64,000 nucleotides of DNA from Gordonia amarae NBRC 15530 (GCF_000241345.1 NZ_BAED01000045.1:31805-95804), one strand, 5' to 3'; shown: positions 1-8,002, counted from the stretch's first letter. The notes: generated by a model from the sequence alone, not told the origin. Translations and numbers: made by a program.

Positions 1-1
1 C

Positions 2-592
2 AGGCTCGACGATCCGGTCGAGCGGGCACGGGCCGTGGAGATCGTGGCGCAGGGTCTGCCGGACATCCCGCACCTGAGCTGGCTGTTCGGCGATCTCATG
101 TCGCCGCGGCTGGCGCGCTGGTTCGCCGAGGTCGAGCTCAACCCCCGGCGGACAACGGGCGTGACCGGTGCGTTCACCGAATCGGATGAGCTGTGCGGGG
201 TCGTGGTGTGGACGGCACCCGACCATGAGAAGGTGCCGCCGCTGCCGGAGCAGGTCGAGGAGGGGCGGGAACTGCTTGGTGGCGACCAGGCGTTCTTCGC
301 ACGCTTTCAGGAGAATGGCGCGGCCGAGGAGAAGTCGTGGTCGGAGCCGGAGGTGATCAGTGTCGTGCTGGCGGCGGTGGCGCCCGAGTACCGGCGCTCG
401 GGTGTGGGTCAGGTGGCGATCGCACCGGTGATCGCCGAAGCGCAGCGGCGCAAACTGCCGGGGATATTACGGGCCGGCACCCGCGAACTCGCCGACGCCT
501 ACATTCGGACCGGCAATCTCATCGAACGCGGTAGCTACACCCTGACCGACGGTCCCACGGTGTGGGTTCTGGAATGGACGCCGGCGACGTAG
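2..592 (+). CDS. GNAT-family N-acetyltransferase (5' end outside window)
   Basis: The frame is open back to position 2 and reads through a GTG at 35 without an obvious ribosome binding site, so the true start is probably left of the window. The product resembles small GNAT acetyltransferases, which move an acetyl group from acetyl-CoA to an amine. The segment VVLAAVAPEYRRSGVGQ fits the acetyl-CoA-binding region, with R-x-x-G-V-G in place of the usual R/Q-x-x-G-x-G/A. The acceptor substrate cannot be read from the sequence. A strong hairpin follows 15 bp after the stop, so it appears to be transcribed separately from the ESX-type genes to its right. Confidence 0.7.
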   Translation, partial: RLDDPVERARAVEIVAQGLPDIPHLSWLFGDLMSPRLARWFAEVELNPRRTTGVTGAFTESDELCGVVVWTAPDHEKVPPLPEQVEEGRELLGGDQAFFARFQENGAAEEKSWSEPEVISVVLAAVAPEYRRSGVGQVAIAPVIAEAQRRKLPGILRAGTRELADAYIRTGNLIERGSYTLTDGPTVWVLEWTPAT

Positions 593-606
593 GCGGGAAA
601 AACGAG

Positions 607-640
607 AAGACCGTCTCGCATGAGGTCGCGAGACGGTCTT
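607..640. terminator. Perfect 13-bp hairpin terminator between convergent genes
   Basis: AAGACCGTCTCGC at 607-619 is exactly complementary to 628-640 with an 8-nt loop. It sits between the GNAT stop at 592 and the small minus-strand ORF ending at 657, so it could stop transcription from both sides. Confidence 0.8.
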
Positions 641-656
641 GTGCACCACGGGGTCT

Positions 657-776
657 CTAGTTGGACGACCCGGTTGTGGTGTGGCTGGTGGACGAGCCGG
701 TGGAAGTGCCGTTGCCCGTGAGCATCTTGATGATCTGAGCGAGGGGGTCGGTGCCTCCGCCGCGGGTCTTGTGCAT
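657..776 (-). CDS. Small Gly/Ser/Thr-rich protein, 39 residues, unknown function
   Basis: The minus strand carries ATG at 776 and TAG at 657-659, giving a 39-residue product. It begins MHKTRGGGTDPLAQIIKM and ends in a Ser/Thr-rich tail. A GGAAAGG sequence lies about 9 nt upstream of the ATG, a good ribosome binding site. It is about 140 bp downstream of the EspI-like gene on the same strand and just before a hairpin terminator, so it could be the last gene of that transcript. I do not recognise a family. Chance ORFs of this size are common in GC-rich DNA; the case rests on the binding site and the position. Confidence 0.4.
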   Translation of the reverse strand: MHKTRGGGTDPLAQIIKMLTGNGTSTGSSTSHTTTGSSN

Positions 777-916
777 TTAGGTGGGCCTTTCCGGGTCGTT
801 GAACTGCGTGCAGCCGAACGGGCTGACGTTCGCCTGAACCCTATCCGGGTGGTGTTGCGGATCACAACACAGCTCAGGCCCCGTTATGGATTCGTAATAA
901 ACTGTCGTGTGCTTAT

Positions 917-2515
917 TTAGCCAAAGGAATTGAATCCTTCGCGGCTGCGCTGATTGCTCGCGAAATCGTCGGCCATTGTGGCGGCGAGTTCGACGAATGC
1001 CAGGCGGGTCTGTTTGTTGACGAGGTCGAGGTCGATCTCGGCGCCCTCGGCGAGGTGGTCGTCGAACGGGATACGCTGCACGGCCCGGCAGCGGGTCAGA
1101 AAATGCTGGGCGAGCTTGACGGTGTCGATCGTCGACGCGCCCGGCCGGGACGAGCTGAGCACCACCACCGAACGGGGCACGAGGTGGGCGTATCCGTGGG
1201 AGCTGAGCCAGTCGAGGGTGGCGGCGGCGCTGCGGGCGCCGTCCATCGCCGGCGAGGTCACCAGGATGACGGCATGGGCGAGGTCGAGGACGCCGGTCAT
1301 GGCCGAATGGCTCAGTCCGGTGCCGCAGTCGGTGATGATGATGTTGTAGAACCGCTGCAGCACGTTCATGACCGCGCGGTACTCGTCGGCGTCGAAGGTT
1401 TCGGCGGCCGCCGGATCGCGTTCGGAGGCGAGCACCTCCAGTCGGCTCACCGCCTGGGACGTGTGGGCCCGGACGTCGGCGTAGGTGGTCACGGAACGGT
1501 CGGCGACGAGGTCACGGACGGTGGAACCGGTCTGTTGCGGGACGCGTTGGGCGAGCGTGCCGAGATCGGGGTTGGCATCGACCGCGATCACCCGGTCGCC
1601 GCGCAGCCAGGCAAAGGTCGAACCCAGGCCGATGGATGTGGTCGTCTTACCGACGCCGCCCTTCAGTGACAGCACGGCGATGCGGTAGTCGCCGCGCACC
1701 GGCCGGTTGACGCGCTCGAGGAGCCGTGCGTACTCGATGTCCGAGGACGATTCGCCGGGATTGATCGCACCACCGGTCAGCGTATGGATGAGGCGCCGCC
1801 AGCCGTGGGTGGGTGCGCGCCGGACCTTGCGCAACAACGCCACGTCGTCGAGCCCACCGGTGAGCAGCGGAGGGCCCTGATTCGGTGGGCCTGGGTTGGG
1901 AAGACCGGGGTTGGGAAGACCGGGATTCGGAACGCTCGCCGTCGGGGGGCCGGGGGGTGGGAAGCCCTGCGGCATCGGGCCGGCGGGCGGCGCGGTCTCC
2001 GCCGGGGTCATCGAATGGGCGGCGGGGATCGGGGGTTCCGGGTCGGCGCGGGGTGCGGGCGGTGGGGTAGGCATCGCGTGTTGCGGACTCCGGGAATGCC
2101 TTGTGCGCGACTGGGTTTCGTTTGTATATGGGGTGGCCGGGGCGGCGTGGCCAAGCGCGCGCTCGGTGTTCGGTGGGCTGATGCCCGCGGTGGCGGGGCT
2201 TGCTGTTCCGTCGCGTTGCAGCGGTGGCAGGGGCGGGCGGGGCCCTTCCGGGCGGGGGATCGGGCGGGCGGGATCTGTCGGTGCCGGACGTGATCGGCGG
2301 CGGTCGGTGGCGGCCGCCCGTGTCCGTGGGGGCGGCGGGAGCTTGTCGATGCGGCGGTCGGTGGCGTCGGGCATCCGGCCGGTCGGTGGCTGCATGCCGG
2401 GGCGGGGCCAGGGTGACGGTGGCGTGCGTGGGCCGGGCGGCGTGCCGGGGCCTTGCGGGCGGCGTGGTGGGAACGGAAGCAGAGCGCCCGTGCCATCTGT
2501 GGTGTTGTCGGTCAT
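917..2515 (-). CDS. EspI-like MinD/ParA-family ATPase with proline-rich N-terminus
   Basis: The product has 532 residues. The N-terminal half is low-complexity and rich in Pro, Arg and Ala, with pentapeptide (NPGLP-type) repeats. The C-terminal half is a ParA/MinD-type ATPase with a deviant Walker A (KGGVGKTTT), VDANPDLGTLA and a later ITDCGTG. This layout matches EspI of mycobacterial ESX-1 loci, an ATPase linked to control of type VII secretion. ATG 2515 was chosen because GGGGGAG lies about 8 nt upstream; a longer reading from 2578 lacks that support. It is transcribed divergently from the YbaB-like and substrate genes. The family assignment is firm at ATPase level and inferred at EspI level. 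Confidence 0.8.
   Translation of the reverse strand: MTDNTTDGTGALLPFPPRRPQGPGTPPGPRTPPSPWPRPGMQPPTGRMPDATDRRIDKLPPPPRTRAAATDRRRSRPAPTDPARPIPRPEGPRPPLPPLQRDGTASPATAGISPPNTERALGHAAPATPYTNETQSRTRHSRSPQHAMPTPPPAPRADPEPPIPAAHSMTPAETAPPAGPMPQGFPPPGPPTASVPNPGLPNPGLPNPGPPNQGPPLLTGGLDDVALLRKVRRAPTHGWRRLIHTLTGGAINPGESSSDIEYARLLERVNRPVRGDYRIAVLSLKGGVGKTTTSIGLGSTFAWLRGDRVIAVDANPDLGTLAQRVPQQTGSTVRDLVADRSVTTYADVRAHTSQAVSRLEVLASERDPAAAETFDADEYRAVMNVLQRFYNIIITDCGTGLSHSAMTGVLDLAHAVILVTSPAMDGARSAAATLDWLSSHGYAHLVPRSVVVLSSSRPGASTIDTVKLAQHFLTRCRAVQRIPFDDHLAEGAEIDLDLVNKQTRLAFVELAATMADDFASNQRSREGFNSFG
1880..1939 (-). repeat. 15-bp tandem repeat inside the EspI-like gene
   Basis: About four 15-bp units, two of them identical (GTTGGGAAGACCGGG at 1895-1909 and 1910-1924), encode repeated Asn-Pro-Gly-Leu-Pro on the minus strand. 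Copy-number change would keep the reading frame. Confidence 0.75.
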
Positions 2516-2830
2516 CGATCGGCTCCCCCATCGGATCAACGGACGGCCCGTCGGGCCGGTGGCGTGCAGTCTACCCAATCCGATCGTTCGGATTGTTCAC
2601 TACTTGCGACAAGCAGAGCCGGGTTATCCACAGGCGTGCGGCGCGTCTATGGCCAGTCACCCGGGGATATGGCACTATCTGCTCATCGCAACAGACAAGC
2701 CGGACAGTCACTATCCGCACCACCGTCTGTCCGATAGTCAAGATCATTGCAGTACCGCGCATTTGATGTAGTTCTGTTGATGTTTGAGACGGTGTCGCCT
2801 GGGGGGCATCGCAACGATACGGGGGTATTC
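2516..2830. promoter_or_regulatory. Divergent intergenic region of the ESX-type cluster
   Basis: These 315 bp separate the minus-strand EspI-like gene from the plus-strand YbaB-like gene, so both promoters should lie here. I cannot place -10 and -35 boxes with confidence. A compact pair of interleaved complementary segments occurs at 2702-2738: GGACAG at 2702-2707 pairs with 2727-2732, and ACTATC at 2710-2715 pairs with 2733-2738. This could be operator half-sites or a pseudoknot-like RNA. Confidence 0.4.
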
Positions 2831-3229
2831 GTGGTGGAAAGAACGACTCTCACCGACAGCTGGTGGGCCCGCGCGCAGAGTGATCTCACCGCTCGGACAC
2901 AGAGTGACTGTTCGACCGGATTCGCCGGCGCCTTGACGACCGTCCGTTCCCGGAGTGGATCGATCACCGTGACCGCAACGCATCAGGGACTGCCGGTGTC
3001 CATCAAGATCGCCGACCGCGAAATGCGCCGCGACATGGCCGGATTGGCGGCCGAGCTCACCGAACTGTGTCAGGGCGCCGCGATGGTATCCGGAATCCGG
3101 CTCCGCACAAAGCTTCTCGACGAGGGTATGGACGCCGATATCGTCGGTGCCATGGGACTGCCCACTTCCGACGATCTCGCCGACTTCGAGCGACGCACGG
3201 AGCGCACGGACGGGTCGACGGTCAGATGA
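2831..3229 (+). CDS. YbaB/EbfC-like protein, ESX-associated (first copy)
   Basis: The product is about 132 residues. The middle, with SGSITVTATHQGLPVSIKI, has the strand-turn-strand pattern of YbaB/EbfC nucleoid-associated proteins and is followed by an amphipathic helix. EspL of the ESX-1 locus belongs to this family. I chose the GTG at 2831, with a G-rich stretch 6 nt upstream; a GTG at 2834 and an ATG at 2780 are alternatives. Its stop overlaps the start of the next YbaB-like gene in an ATGA, so the two are translationally coupled. A role as a DNA- or partner-binding accessory factor for secretion is inference. Confidence 0.65.
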   Translation: MVERTTLTDSWWARAQSDLTARTQSDCSTGFAGALTTVRSRSGSITVTATHQGLPVSIKIADREMRRDMAGLAAELTELCQGAAMVSGIRLRTKLLDEGMDADIVGAMGLPTSDDLADFERRTERTDGSTVR

Positions 3230-3546
3230 ACTGGGGCATAGATGAATTGGAATCACGGGCGCGTACGCAGCTGAGCCGGATGCAGGATTTCTCCGACAGG
3301 CTCGGGTCGATCAATGTACGGGAAACTTCGCCCGACGGCCTGGTCACCATCGGCGTCGACGGCGTCGGCGGGGTGCGGGAGATCGTGCTCTCCCCGCGGG
3401 CCGATCGGCTGGGTGCGCCCAGGCTTGGTGAAACGATCGTCGCCACAGCGGCTTTGGCGGCACAGCGTGCTTTCGCGCAGCGTGCGCGGATGACCGAGGA
3501 GTTCACCGAGTCGTTTGCCGAACTCCTCGGCAGCCGGCCCGCCTGA
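3226..3546 (+). CDS. YbaB/EbfC-like (EspL-like) protein (second copy)
   Basis: The product has 106 residues. It shows the YbaB/EbfC layout: an N-terminal helix (MNWGIDELESRARTQLS), a central beta region around GLVTIGVDGVGGVREIVLS and a C-terminal helix with an Ala-rich stretch. EspL in ESX-1 is a YbaB-type protein of similar size next to EspI, EspK and EspB. The start ATG at 3226 shares ATGA with the upstream stop. Two unlike YbaB-type proteins made from coupled ORFs suggest a heterodimer. Function is by family analogy only. Confidence 0.7.
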   Translation: MNWGIDELESRARTQLSRMQDFSDRLGSINVRETSPDGLVTIGVDGVGGVREIVLSPRADRLGAPRLGETIVATAALAAQRAFAQRARMTEEFTESFAELLGSRPA

Positions 3547-3759
3547 ACGTCGCTGGCGCCACGCGCCGGTGACAATCGTCGGCCGATGCCGGTGCCGGTA
3601 TGTCCTTCCGTGACTCAACGTATTTCCCGGAATGCCGAGCGCCTGGCGCATCGGTGTCAGTGCATTGCCGAATGTATTTGTTTGTGAGTAACAGCAATTG
3701 GACATCAGTCATACGCCAGGGCCGTCGACCGGCGGTCCGAACAGGGAGAAGGGGGATCG
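3547..3759 (+). promoter_or_regulatory. Gap between YbaB-like genes and the EspC/EspA-like pair
   Basis: This 213-bp stretch contains no convincing ORF. It is locally more AT-rich (about 3660-3715) than its surroundings, which would fit a second promoter inside the cluster. A strong ribosome binding site (GGGAGAAGGGGG) ends it, just before the ATG at 3760. No clear terminator was seen. Confidence 0.4.
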
Positions 3760-4080
3760 ATGAACACGACCGTTGTCGTTCCTGACGCGGTCCGCGTCTA
3801 CGGACAGAGCTCGGCAGCCACCGGGGTCGCCGTCGCCGGTGCGGGCGCCATCAACGCCGGAGCCAACACCATGGCGCTCATCCCGGTGTTCGGGCTCATC
3901 GGGCAGGAGTTCCTCGCGTCCTTCATCGGCGCGCAGGCCAACCACCTGTCCTCGGTGAGCGAGGTCGCCGCGGTGCACCTGGGAACGGGTGCGGCCGCGA
4001 TCGGCGGTGCCGCGGACTTCGAGAACACCGACGGCGACTGCGCGAGCGGCATCACGCGGACTCTCGGGATGCGGGCATGA
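3760..4080 (+). CDS. EspC-like (DUF2580-type) type VII secretion target, 106 residues
   Basis: The small Ala/Gly-rich helical protein starts with VVVPDAVRVYGQSSAATG, resembling the V-x-P-x-x-L/V start of EspC/EspF-type proteins of the DUF2580 family. These are partners of large EspA/EspE-type substrates. A strong purine-rich ribosome binding site precedes the ATG. The stop overlaps the ATG of the next gene (ATGA at 4077-4080), as expected for a co-translated pair. The usual C-terminal YxxxD/E export motif is not evident; an acidic DFENTDGD stretch lies where it might be. Family call is moderate. Confidence 0.55.
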   Translation: MNTTVVVPDAVRVYGQSSAATGVAVAGAGAINAGANTMALIPVFGLIGQEFLASFIGAQANHLSSVSEVAAVHLGTGAAAIGGAADFENTDGDCASGITRTLGMRA

Positions 4081-5543
4081 GCTCGGGCGGCGCGCCGAGT
4101 ACGGCGACGGCTCCGGGATCGGCCACCGGGTCTGGCCACGGCGGCCACGCCGTGGGAGAGGCGAGCAGCCAGAGTCACGGCTCCGTCGGCGCCGGCCACC
4201 GAGCCGGCGACGACATGTCGATCAACGACATGATCGCGGCGACCCCGCTGGGACCGATCCTCGACCGCCCCGTGAGCGATGTCCTGGCCGGTCTGACCCT
4301 GCCGGCGATTCCGCAGATACCCGAGCTGCCGCCCCTGCCGGGACTCCCGGACCTGCCCACCCTCGACCTGAGCGCGTTGCTCAAACCGATCACCGACCTC
4401 CTCGGCGGATTCGGCACCGGAAACCTGTCGACCGCCGCCATCGACCCCACGGCGCTGTTCACCGCCCTGTCCGGGGTCCTCGACACCGCGATGTCGACAT
4501 CGTCGGGTGCGCTGAAGGTCGCCTCAGAAGTCTGGGACGGTCAGGGCTCGCAGGCCGCGATCGCCAAGAACGTCAAGGTCACCTCCGATACCACCGCCGT
4601 GTCGAAGCAGGGTACGACGATGTCGATCGACATCCAGGTCGCGGCGGCCATCGTCGGCACCGGGCTGGCGCAATTGCAGGGGATCATCGCGGCGACGGTG
4701 GGCAAGATCGGTGCGACCTTGCCGATCATCGCGACGCCGGCCGGGCAGGGACTCGCACTGGGGTTCGCGGCGGAAGGACTCTCCCAGGCGATCACGGTGG
4801 TCACCGCGACGCGCGCTCAACTGCTCGGACCCACCGCCAACATGAACCTCAACGGCCTCAAGGTCAGGGTGACCAACGTGCCCGGGCTGAAGGGGGTGAA
4901 CCCGTTCTCGGTGGCCGGATCCGTCGTCGACACTGTCACGCCCGTCGTCGGGGCGGTCAAGCAGATACCGACCAACCTGACGACCCCGAACACCCCGACC
5001 ACCACGAAGACCGTCCCCACCACCACGACACCGGCGCCGGTGACCACGAAGCAGACGACCAGGCGTGACCAGGTCGCGCCGACGTCCGGGAACGACCCGG
5101 TGGTGCGGACCGCGTCGCTGGACGGACTCTCACCGTCGTCGGCGGGTCTGTACGGCAACAGCGGTGCCACGCCGACGGGCTCGCCGTCGTCGCAGACCCC
5201 GGCCGGCAGCTTCCGGCCCGCCATGCCCACCGGTGCCGACCCCGCGGCGGCAACCGCCGCGGCCGCCCGGAACCTCACCGGCGGCACCGGATTCGGCACC
5301 GGCGCACCGATGGTGTCCGCGCCGGGAACAGCCGGCGGCCGCGGTTCGGGCGACGGATCGCAGGGCAGTGCCTCCTATCTGGTCAGCGAGGACAACGGCC
5401 GCCGCGTCGTCGGCGATGTCGGTGGCACCGCCCCGGCCGTGTTCGGAGCGGATAACGAGTCCGGTAGTGCCGCAAAACAATCGGAACCCGATATCGCGCT
5501 CCGTCTGAACCTGGCGCTTGACGCCGGTTCCGGCAAGAACTGA
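4077..5543 (+). CDS. Large EspA-like ESX substrate candidate with W-x-G motif
   Basis: The product has 488 residues. In order: a Ser/Gly/His-rich N-terminus (1-45), a Pro/Leu-rich stretch near 75-100, a helical region with W153-D-G155 followed by QGS (a WXG-like turn), a hydrophobic Ala/Gly-rich segment near 180-240, a Thr/Pro-rich linker near 305-335, and a disordered tail. The tail contains Y434-L-V-S-E438, which fits the YxxxD/E export signal. Layout and pairing with the small upstream protein recall EspA-EspC or EspE-EspF. Sequence identity to EspA is not obvious to me, so the call rests on architecture and context. Confidence 0.55.
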   Translation: MSSGGAPSTATAPGSATGSGHGGHAVGEASSQSHGSVGAGHRAGDDMSINDMIAATPLGPILDRPVSDVLAGLTLPAIPQIPELPPLPGLPDLPTLDLSALLKPITDLLGGFGTGNLSTAAIDPTALFTALSGVLDTAMSTSSGALKVASEVWDGQGSQAAIAKNVKVTSDTTAVSKQGTTMSIDIQVAAAIVGTGLAQLQGIIAATVGKIGATLPIIATPAGQGLALGFAAEGLSQAITVVTATRAQLLGPTANMNLNGLKVRVTNVPGLKGVNPFSVAGSVVDTVTPVVGAVKQIPTNLTTPNTPTTTKTVPTTTTPAPVTTKQTTRRDQVAPTSGNDPVVRTASLDGLSPSSAGLYGNSGATPTGSPSSQTPAGSFRPAMPTGADPAAATAAAARNLTGGTGFGTGAPMVSAPGTAGGRGSGDGSQGSASYLVSEDNGRRVVGDVGGTAPAVFGADNESGSAAKQSEPDIALRLNLALDAGSGKN

Positions 5544-5598
5544 ACCGTCGCCGAGTTCCCGAACCCTGAGTGCCCATACCGCGAAACGAGACAGTCCC

Positions 5599-5904
5599 AT
5601 GACCACATCCGAATTCTGGGTCGACCCCCACGCGCTGCGCCGTACCGCGGCGCAATTCGACAAGTACGCCGAACGGCTCGACGGTATCGCGACGGTGCAC
5701 GGGCCCGCGCTGCGCGTCGCGCCGGCCGCCCGCGACGAGGTATCGGCGGGCGTAGCGCGTTCGGCGACGTCGGGAGCCGACCACTTCGTCGTCGAGATCA
5801 CCACGGGGGCAGCCGAATTCCGCGCCATCGCAACGGCCTTGCGTACTCACGCCGCAGAGGTGGGCGTCGCCGACGAGCGGCTCGCGGCGGAATTGCGGCT
5901 CTAG
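5599..5904 (+). CDS. PE-like type VII secretion protein, 101 residues
   Basis: The protein is an all-helical hairpin of PE-domain size. The segment APAARDEVSAGVARSATSGA followed by a long Ala-rich second helix matches the PE pattern, but the Pro-Glu pair near the N-terminus is replaced by Asp-Pro (VDPHAL), and no YxxxD/E motif is visible at the C-terminus. It lies 2 bp upstream of a PPE-like gene, the normal arrangement of PE-PPE pairs that are exported as a heterodimer. ATG 5599 has only a weak purine stretch upstream. An EspC/DUF2580 assignment is the alternative. Confidence 0.6.
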   Translation: MTTSEFWVDPHALRRTAAQFDKYAERLDGIATVHGPALRVAPAARDEVSAGVARSATSGADHFVVEITTGAAEFRAIATALRTHAAEVGVADERLAAELRL

Positions 5905-5906
5905 TC

Positions 5907-7031
5907 ATGACGGGTTTCACGGGTGTCGACTGGGAGAACAGAACACAGCTGCGTCTGCACGCCGACCTTGCCGCAGGGCCGGGCGCCGTTCCGCTCGCCG
6001 AAGCCGCGAGGGCATGGACCGCCGCGGGCAACGACCTGGCAGGGATCGCCACGGACGTGAATGCGACGCTGCGGAACCTCGGTATGCAGTGGAGCGTCGC
6101 GGGCGAACCCGACGTGGGGCCGGCGTTGCGGCGCATGGCCGAATGGCTCGTCGAGATGTCCGGCACCGCCGATCGGTCCGGCGGCGTCGCGGATGTCCAG
6201 TCCACGGCGGTCGAGGTGGCGCGGCGGACGATGCCGCATCCCGACGGGCTCGCCGGTGACCTGCCGGGCATCCTGACCGTTCTCGGTCCCGCCGGGGCGA
6301 CCCTGCTCGGGGCGATGGCGGACCTTGAACTGGCACAGCAGAGCGGGCGCCTGCGGGCGGCTCGGGTGATGGCCGCCTACGAACACGCGGCAACCGAGGC
6401 GGTGCGGTCCTGGTACACATCCACGCCGTCACCGAATGTGGTGCGTACGAACAATATACAGCCGATCGCGGACGGCGGGCCGGAGCGCCGGGACTCCGGG
6501 CGCGTGGCCCCGGATGCGGGGGCCACCCCGGCGGTGTCCGGCGGGCAGGCGGGAACGCCGCCGGTTCCGCTGTCGGCCGGGCTTGCGATGCCGGCAGTGG
6601 TGCCGGGCACGTACGCCCACAGCCAGGTGGGCAGACCCGCAGGGCTGAGTGACCGCAAGGAAGGGGCGGACGTCGCCGCAGACGGTGTGGGAGCCGGGGC
6701 GGCGATCGGCGGTGACAGTGGGGTGGCCGCCGATCCGGCTCTCACCCGGCAGGGTGCCGCGACTGTCGGGGCGCCGGTCCTGCCGTCGGCGGTACCCGCC
6801 TCCGCCGCGGCACCCTCCGCGGCCGCCTCGGTCTGGACCGGGGCGCAGCCGACGGCATATACGCAGCCCGCTGTGGTCTCCGATCGTTGGGTCCGCATCG
6901 ACGCCGACACAACCGCACCTGCCCCGGTGGCCGACCCCGCGCACCGGACGACCTGGACGGACATCGAGGCGATGGACACCGCCGCACCCGATTACGTGGT
7001 GGGTGCCGGATCCGGGGGAGGTGGCCGATGA
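5907..7031 (+). CDS. PPE-like type VII secretion protein
   Basis: The product has 374 residues. The N-terminal 180 are helical with GPGAVPLAEAARAWTAAGND, like the PPE core segment after the PPE motif, and W62 in the turn normally occupied by W-x-G (here W-S-V-A-G). The canonical Pro-Pro-Glu is absent. The C-terminal half is Ala/Gly/Pro-rich and probably disordered. It follows a PE-like gene by 2 bp and overlaps the EspG-like gene in an ATGA, placing substrate pair and chaperone in one translational unit. It should be exported with its PE partner to the envelope or outside; destination is inference. Confidence 0.65.
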   Translation: MTGFTGVDWENRTQLRLHADLAAGPGAVPLAEAARAWTAAGNDLAGIATDVNATLRNLGMQWSVAGEPDVGPALRRMAEWLVEMSGTADRSGGVADVQSTAVEVARRTMPHPDGLAGDLPGILTVLGPAGATLLGAMADLELAQQSGRLRAARVMAAYEHAATEAVRSWYTSTPSPNVVRTNNIQPIADGGPERRDSGRVAPDAGATPAVSGGQAGTPPVPLSAGLAMPAVVPGTYAHSQVGRPAGLSDRKEGADVAADGVGAGAAIGGDSGVAADPALTRQGAATVGAPVLPSAVPASAAAPSAAASVWTGAQPTAYTQPAVVSDRWVRIDADTTAPAPVADPAHRTTWTDIEAMDTAAPDYVVGAGSGGGGR

Positions 7032-7930
7032 CCACGGGCGCTGCCACCTACCTGCTCGACGCGGTGCGCCTGGCGGGGTTGCGCGCCGAGCTCGGCGTCC
7101 AGACCTGGCCCGCGGTGCTCGACGAATCCGGCCTCGCCCGCACGGCACCGGCCGGGGTGGACCACGGGGCCGACGCTCTCCCGGACTGGCTCGTCGAGGG
7201 CCTGCGGGTACTCGGTCATCCGTTGTGCCACATCGAGATAAGGACGGTCGATGACGCCTCCGGCTGCGTCCGGCGGACCTGCATCGCGGCCCGGCCGCGC
7301 CGCGTGGTCGAGGCGACGATCGTGGGCGAGGGGATCGTGGCAGAGGGGATCGTGGCAGCTGGGATCGGAGAGCAGGGGGAAGGCGGCGCGGTGATCGGAT
7401 TCCGGGATCTCGGCGCACCCGCCGTCTTTCTCCGAGATGGTCCGGCGTTGCTCGCCGCGGCGGTGCGCGGTGCCTTCGGGGATGCCGACGTCCCTCGGTT
7501 CGGGTCCATCACCGCGCCTCGCGATCACGTCCTCGACATCCTCCGGCAGACAACGGGACTCGGTGCCGCGGCGGTGCGGGAGACCGTGGCCGACGGTCTT
7601 CGGAGACTGGACGTCGACACCTCCGATGCGCGGGTGGCCGCGGCGTTCGCGACCGCGTCCCGGCGCAGTGAGGTGGTCGCGTACGCCGCAGAGGGGGTGG
7701 TCACAGAGGGGATGGTCACGGAGGGGGTGGTCCCGTACCGGTCGCCGGGTGCGATCGGTGTCTTCGAGACCACCGGCGGGCGGATAGTGGCGAGCGCGGC
7801 GGCCGCCGCCGACGGCCGGATGTGGACCACGTTGTCGCCGGGCACCGGGCATCGCATCGAACAGGCCGTGACCCTGCTGCTCGAACCGCTCGGTCGGCTG
7901 CTGCCGGCGGGCGCCGGCAATCATCGGTGA
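7028..7930 (+). CDS. EspG-like chaperone of PE-PPE proteins
   Basis: The product has 300 residues. The N-terminus, LLDAVRLAGLRAELGVQTWPAVL and on to LPDWLVEGLRVLGHP, followed by alternating strands, fits the EspG fold (ESX-1 EspG family). EspG binds the tip of PE-PPE dimers in the cytosol and keeps them soluble for export. The gene overlaps the PPE-like stop and precedes the WXG100 pair, as in ESX loci. Two in-frame pentapeptide repeat tracts interrupt it (about residues 97-117 and 222-236), which is unusual for EspG and may enlarge loops. The call is by position and fold pattern, since EspG sequences diverge strongly. Confidence 0.65.
   Translation: MTTGAATYLLDAVRLAGLRAELGVQTWPAVLDESGLARTAPAGVDHGADALPDWLVEGLRVLGHPLCHIEIRTVDDASGCVRRTCIAARPRRVVEATIVGEGIVAEGIVAAGIGEQGEGGAVIGFRDLGAPAVFLRDGPALLAAAVRGAFGDADVPRFGSITAPRDHVLDILRQTTGLGAAAVRETVADGLRRLDVDTSDARVAAAFATASRRSEVVAYAAEGVVTEGMVTEGVVPYRSPGAIGVFETTGGRIVASAAAAADGRMWTTLSPGTGHRIEQAVTLLLEPLGRLLPAGAGNHR
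7318..7377 (+). repeat. 15-bp x4 in-frame repeat in the EspG-like gene
   Basis: Units GATCGTGGGCGAGGG, GATCGTGGCAGAGGG, GATCGTGGCAGCTGG and a diverged fourth encode repeats of the type I-V-x-E-G. The period of 15 bp keeps the frame. Confidence 0.85.
7691..7735 (+). repeat. 15-bp x3 in-frame repeat in the EspG-like gene
   Basis: Three units of the form GAGGGGGTGGTCACA encode E-G-V-V-T, E-G-M-V-T and E-G-V-V-P. It is a second, independent repeat tract in the same gene. Confidence 0.85.
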
Positions 7931-8002
7931 TTCTCTCTTTTACTTCACTTGCGTCACAACACAACAGGCAACCATCCGGTTGTCTCACCAGAGGAGGAAA
8001 CA

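Noticed and set aside
4077..5543. Calling the 488-residue protein EspA outright
   Set aside because: The architecture and pairing fit, but I could not recognise enough sequence identity to name it.
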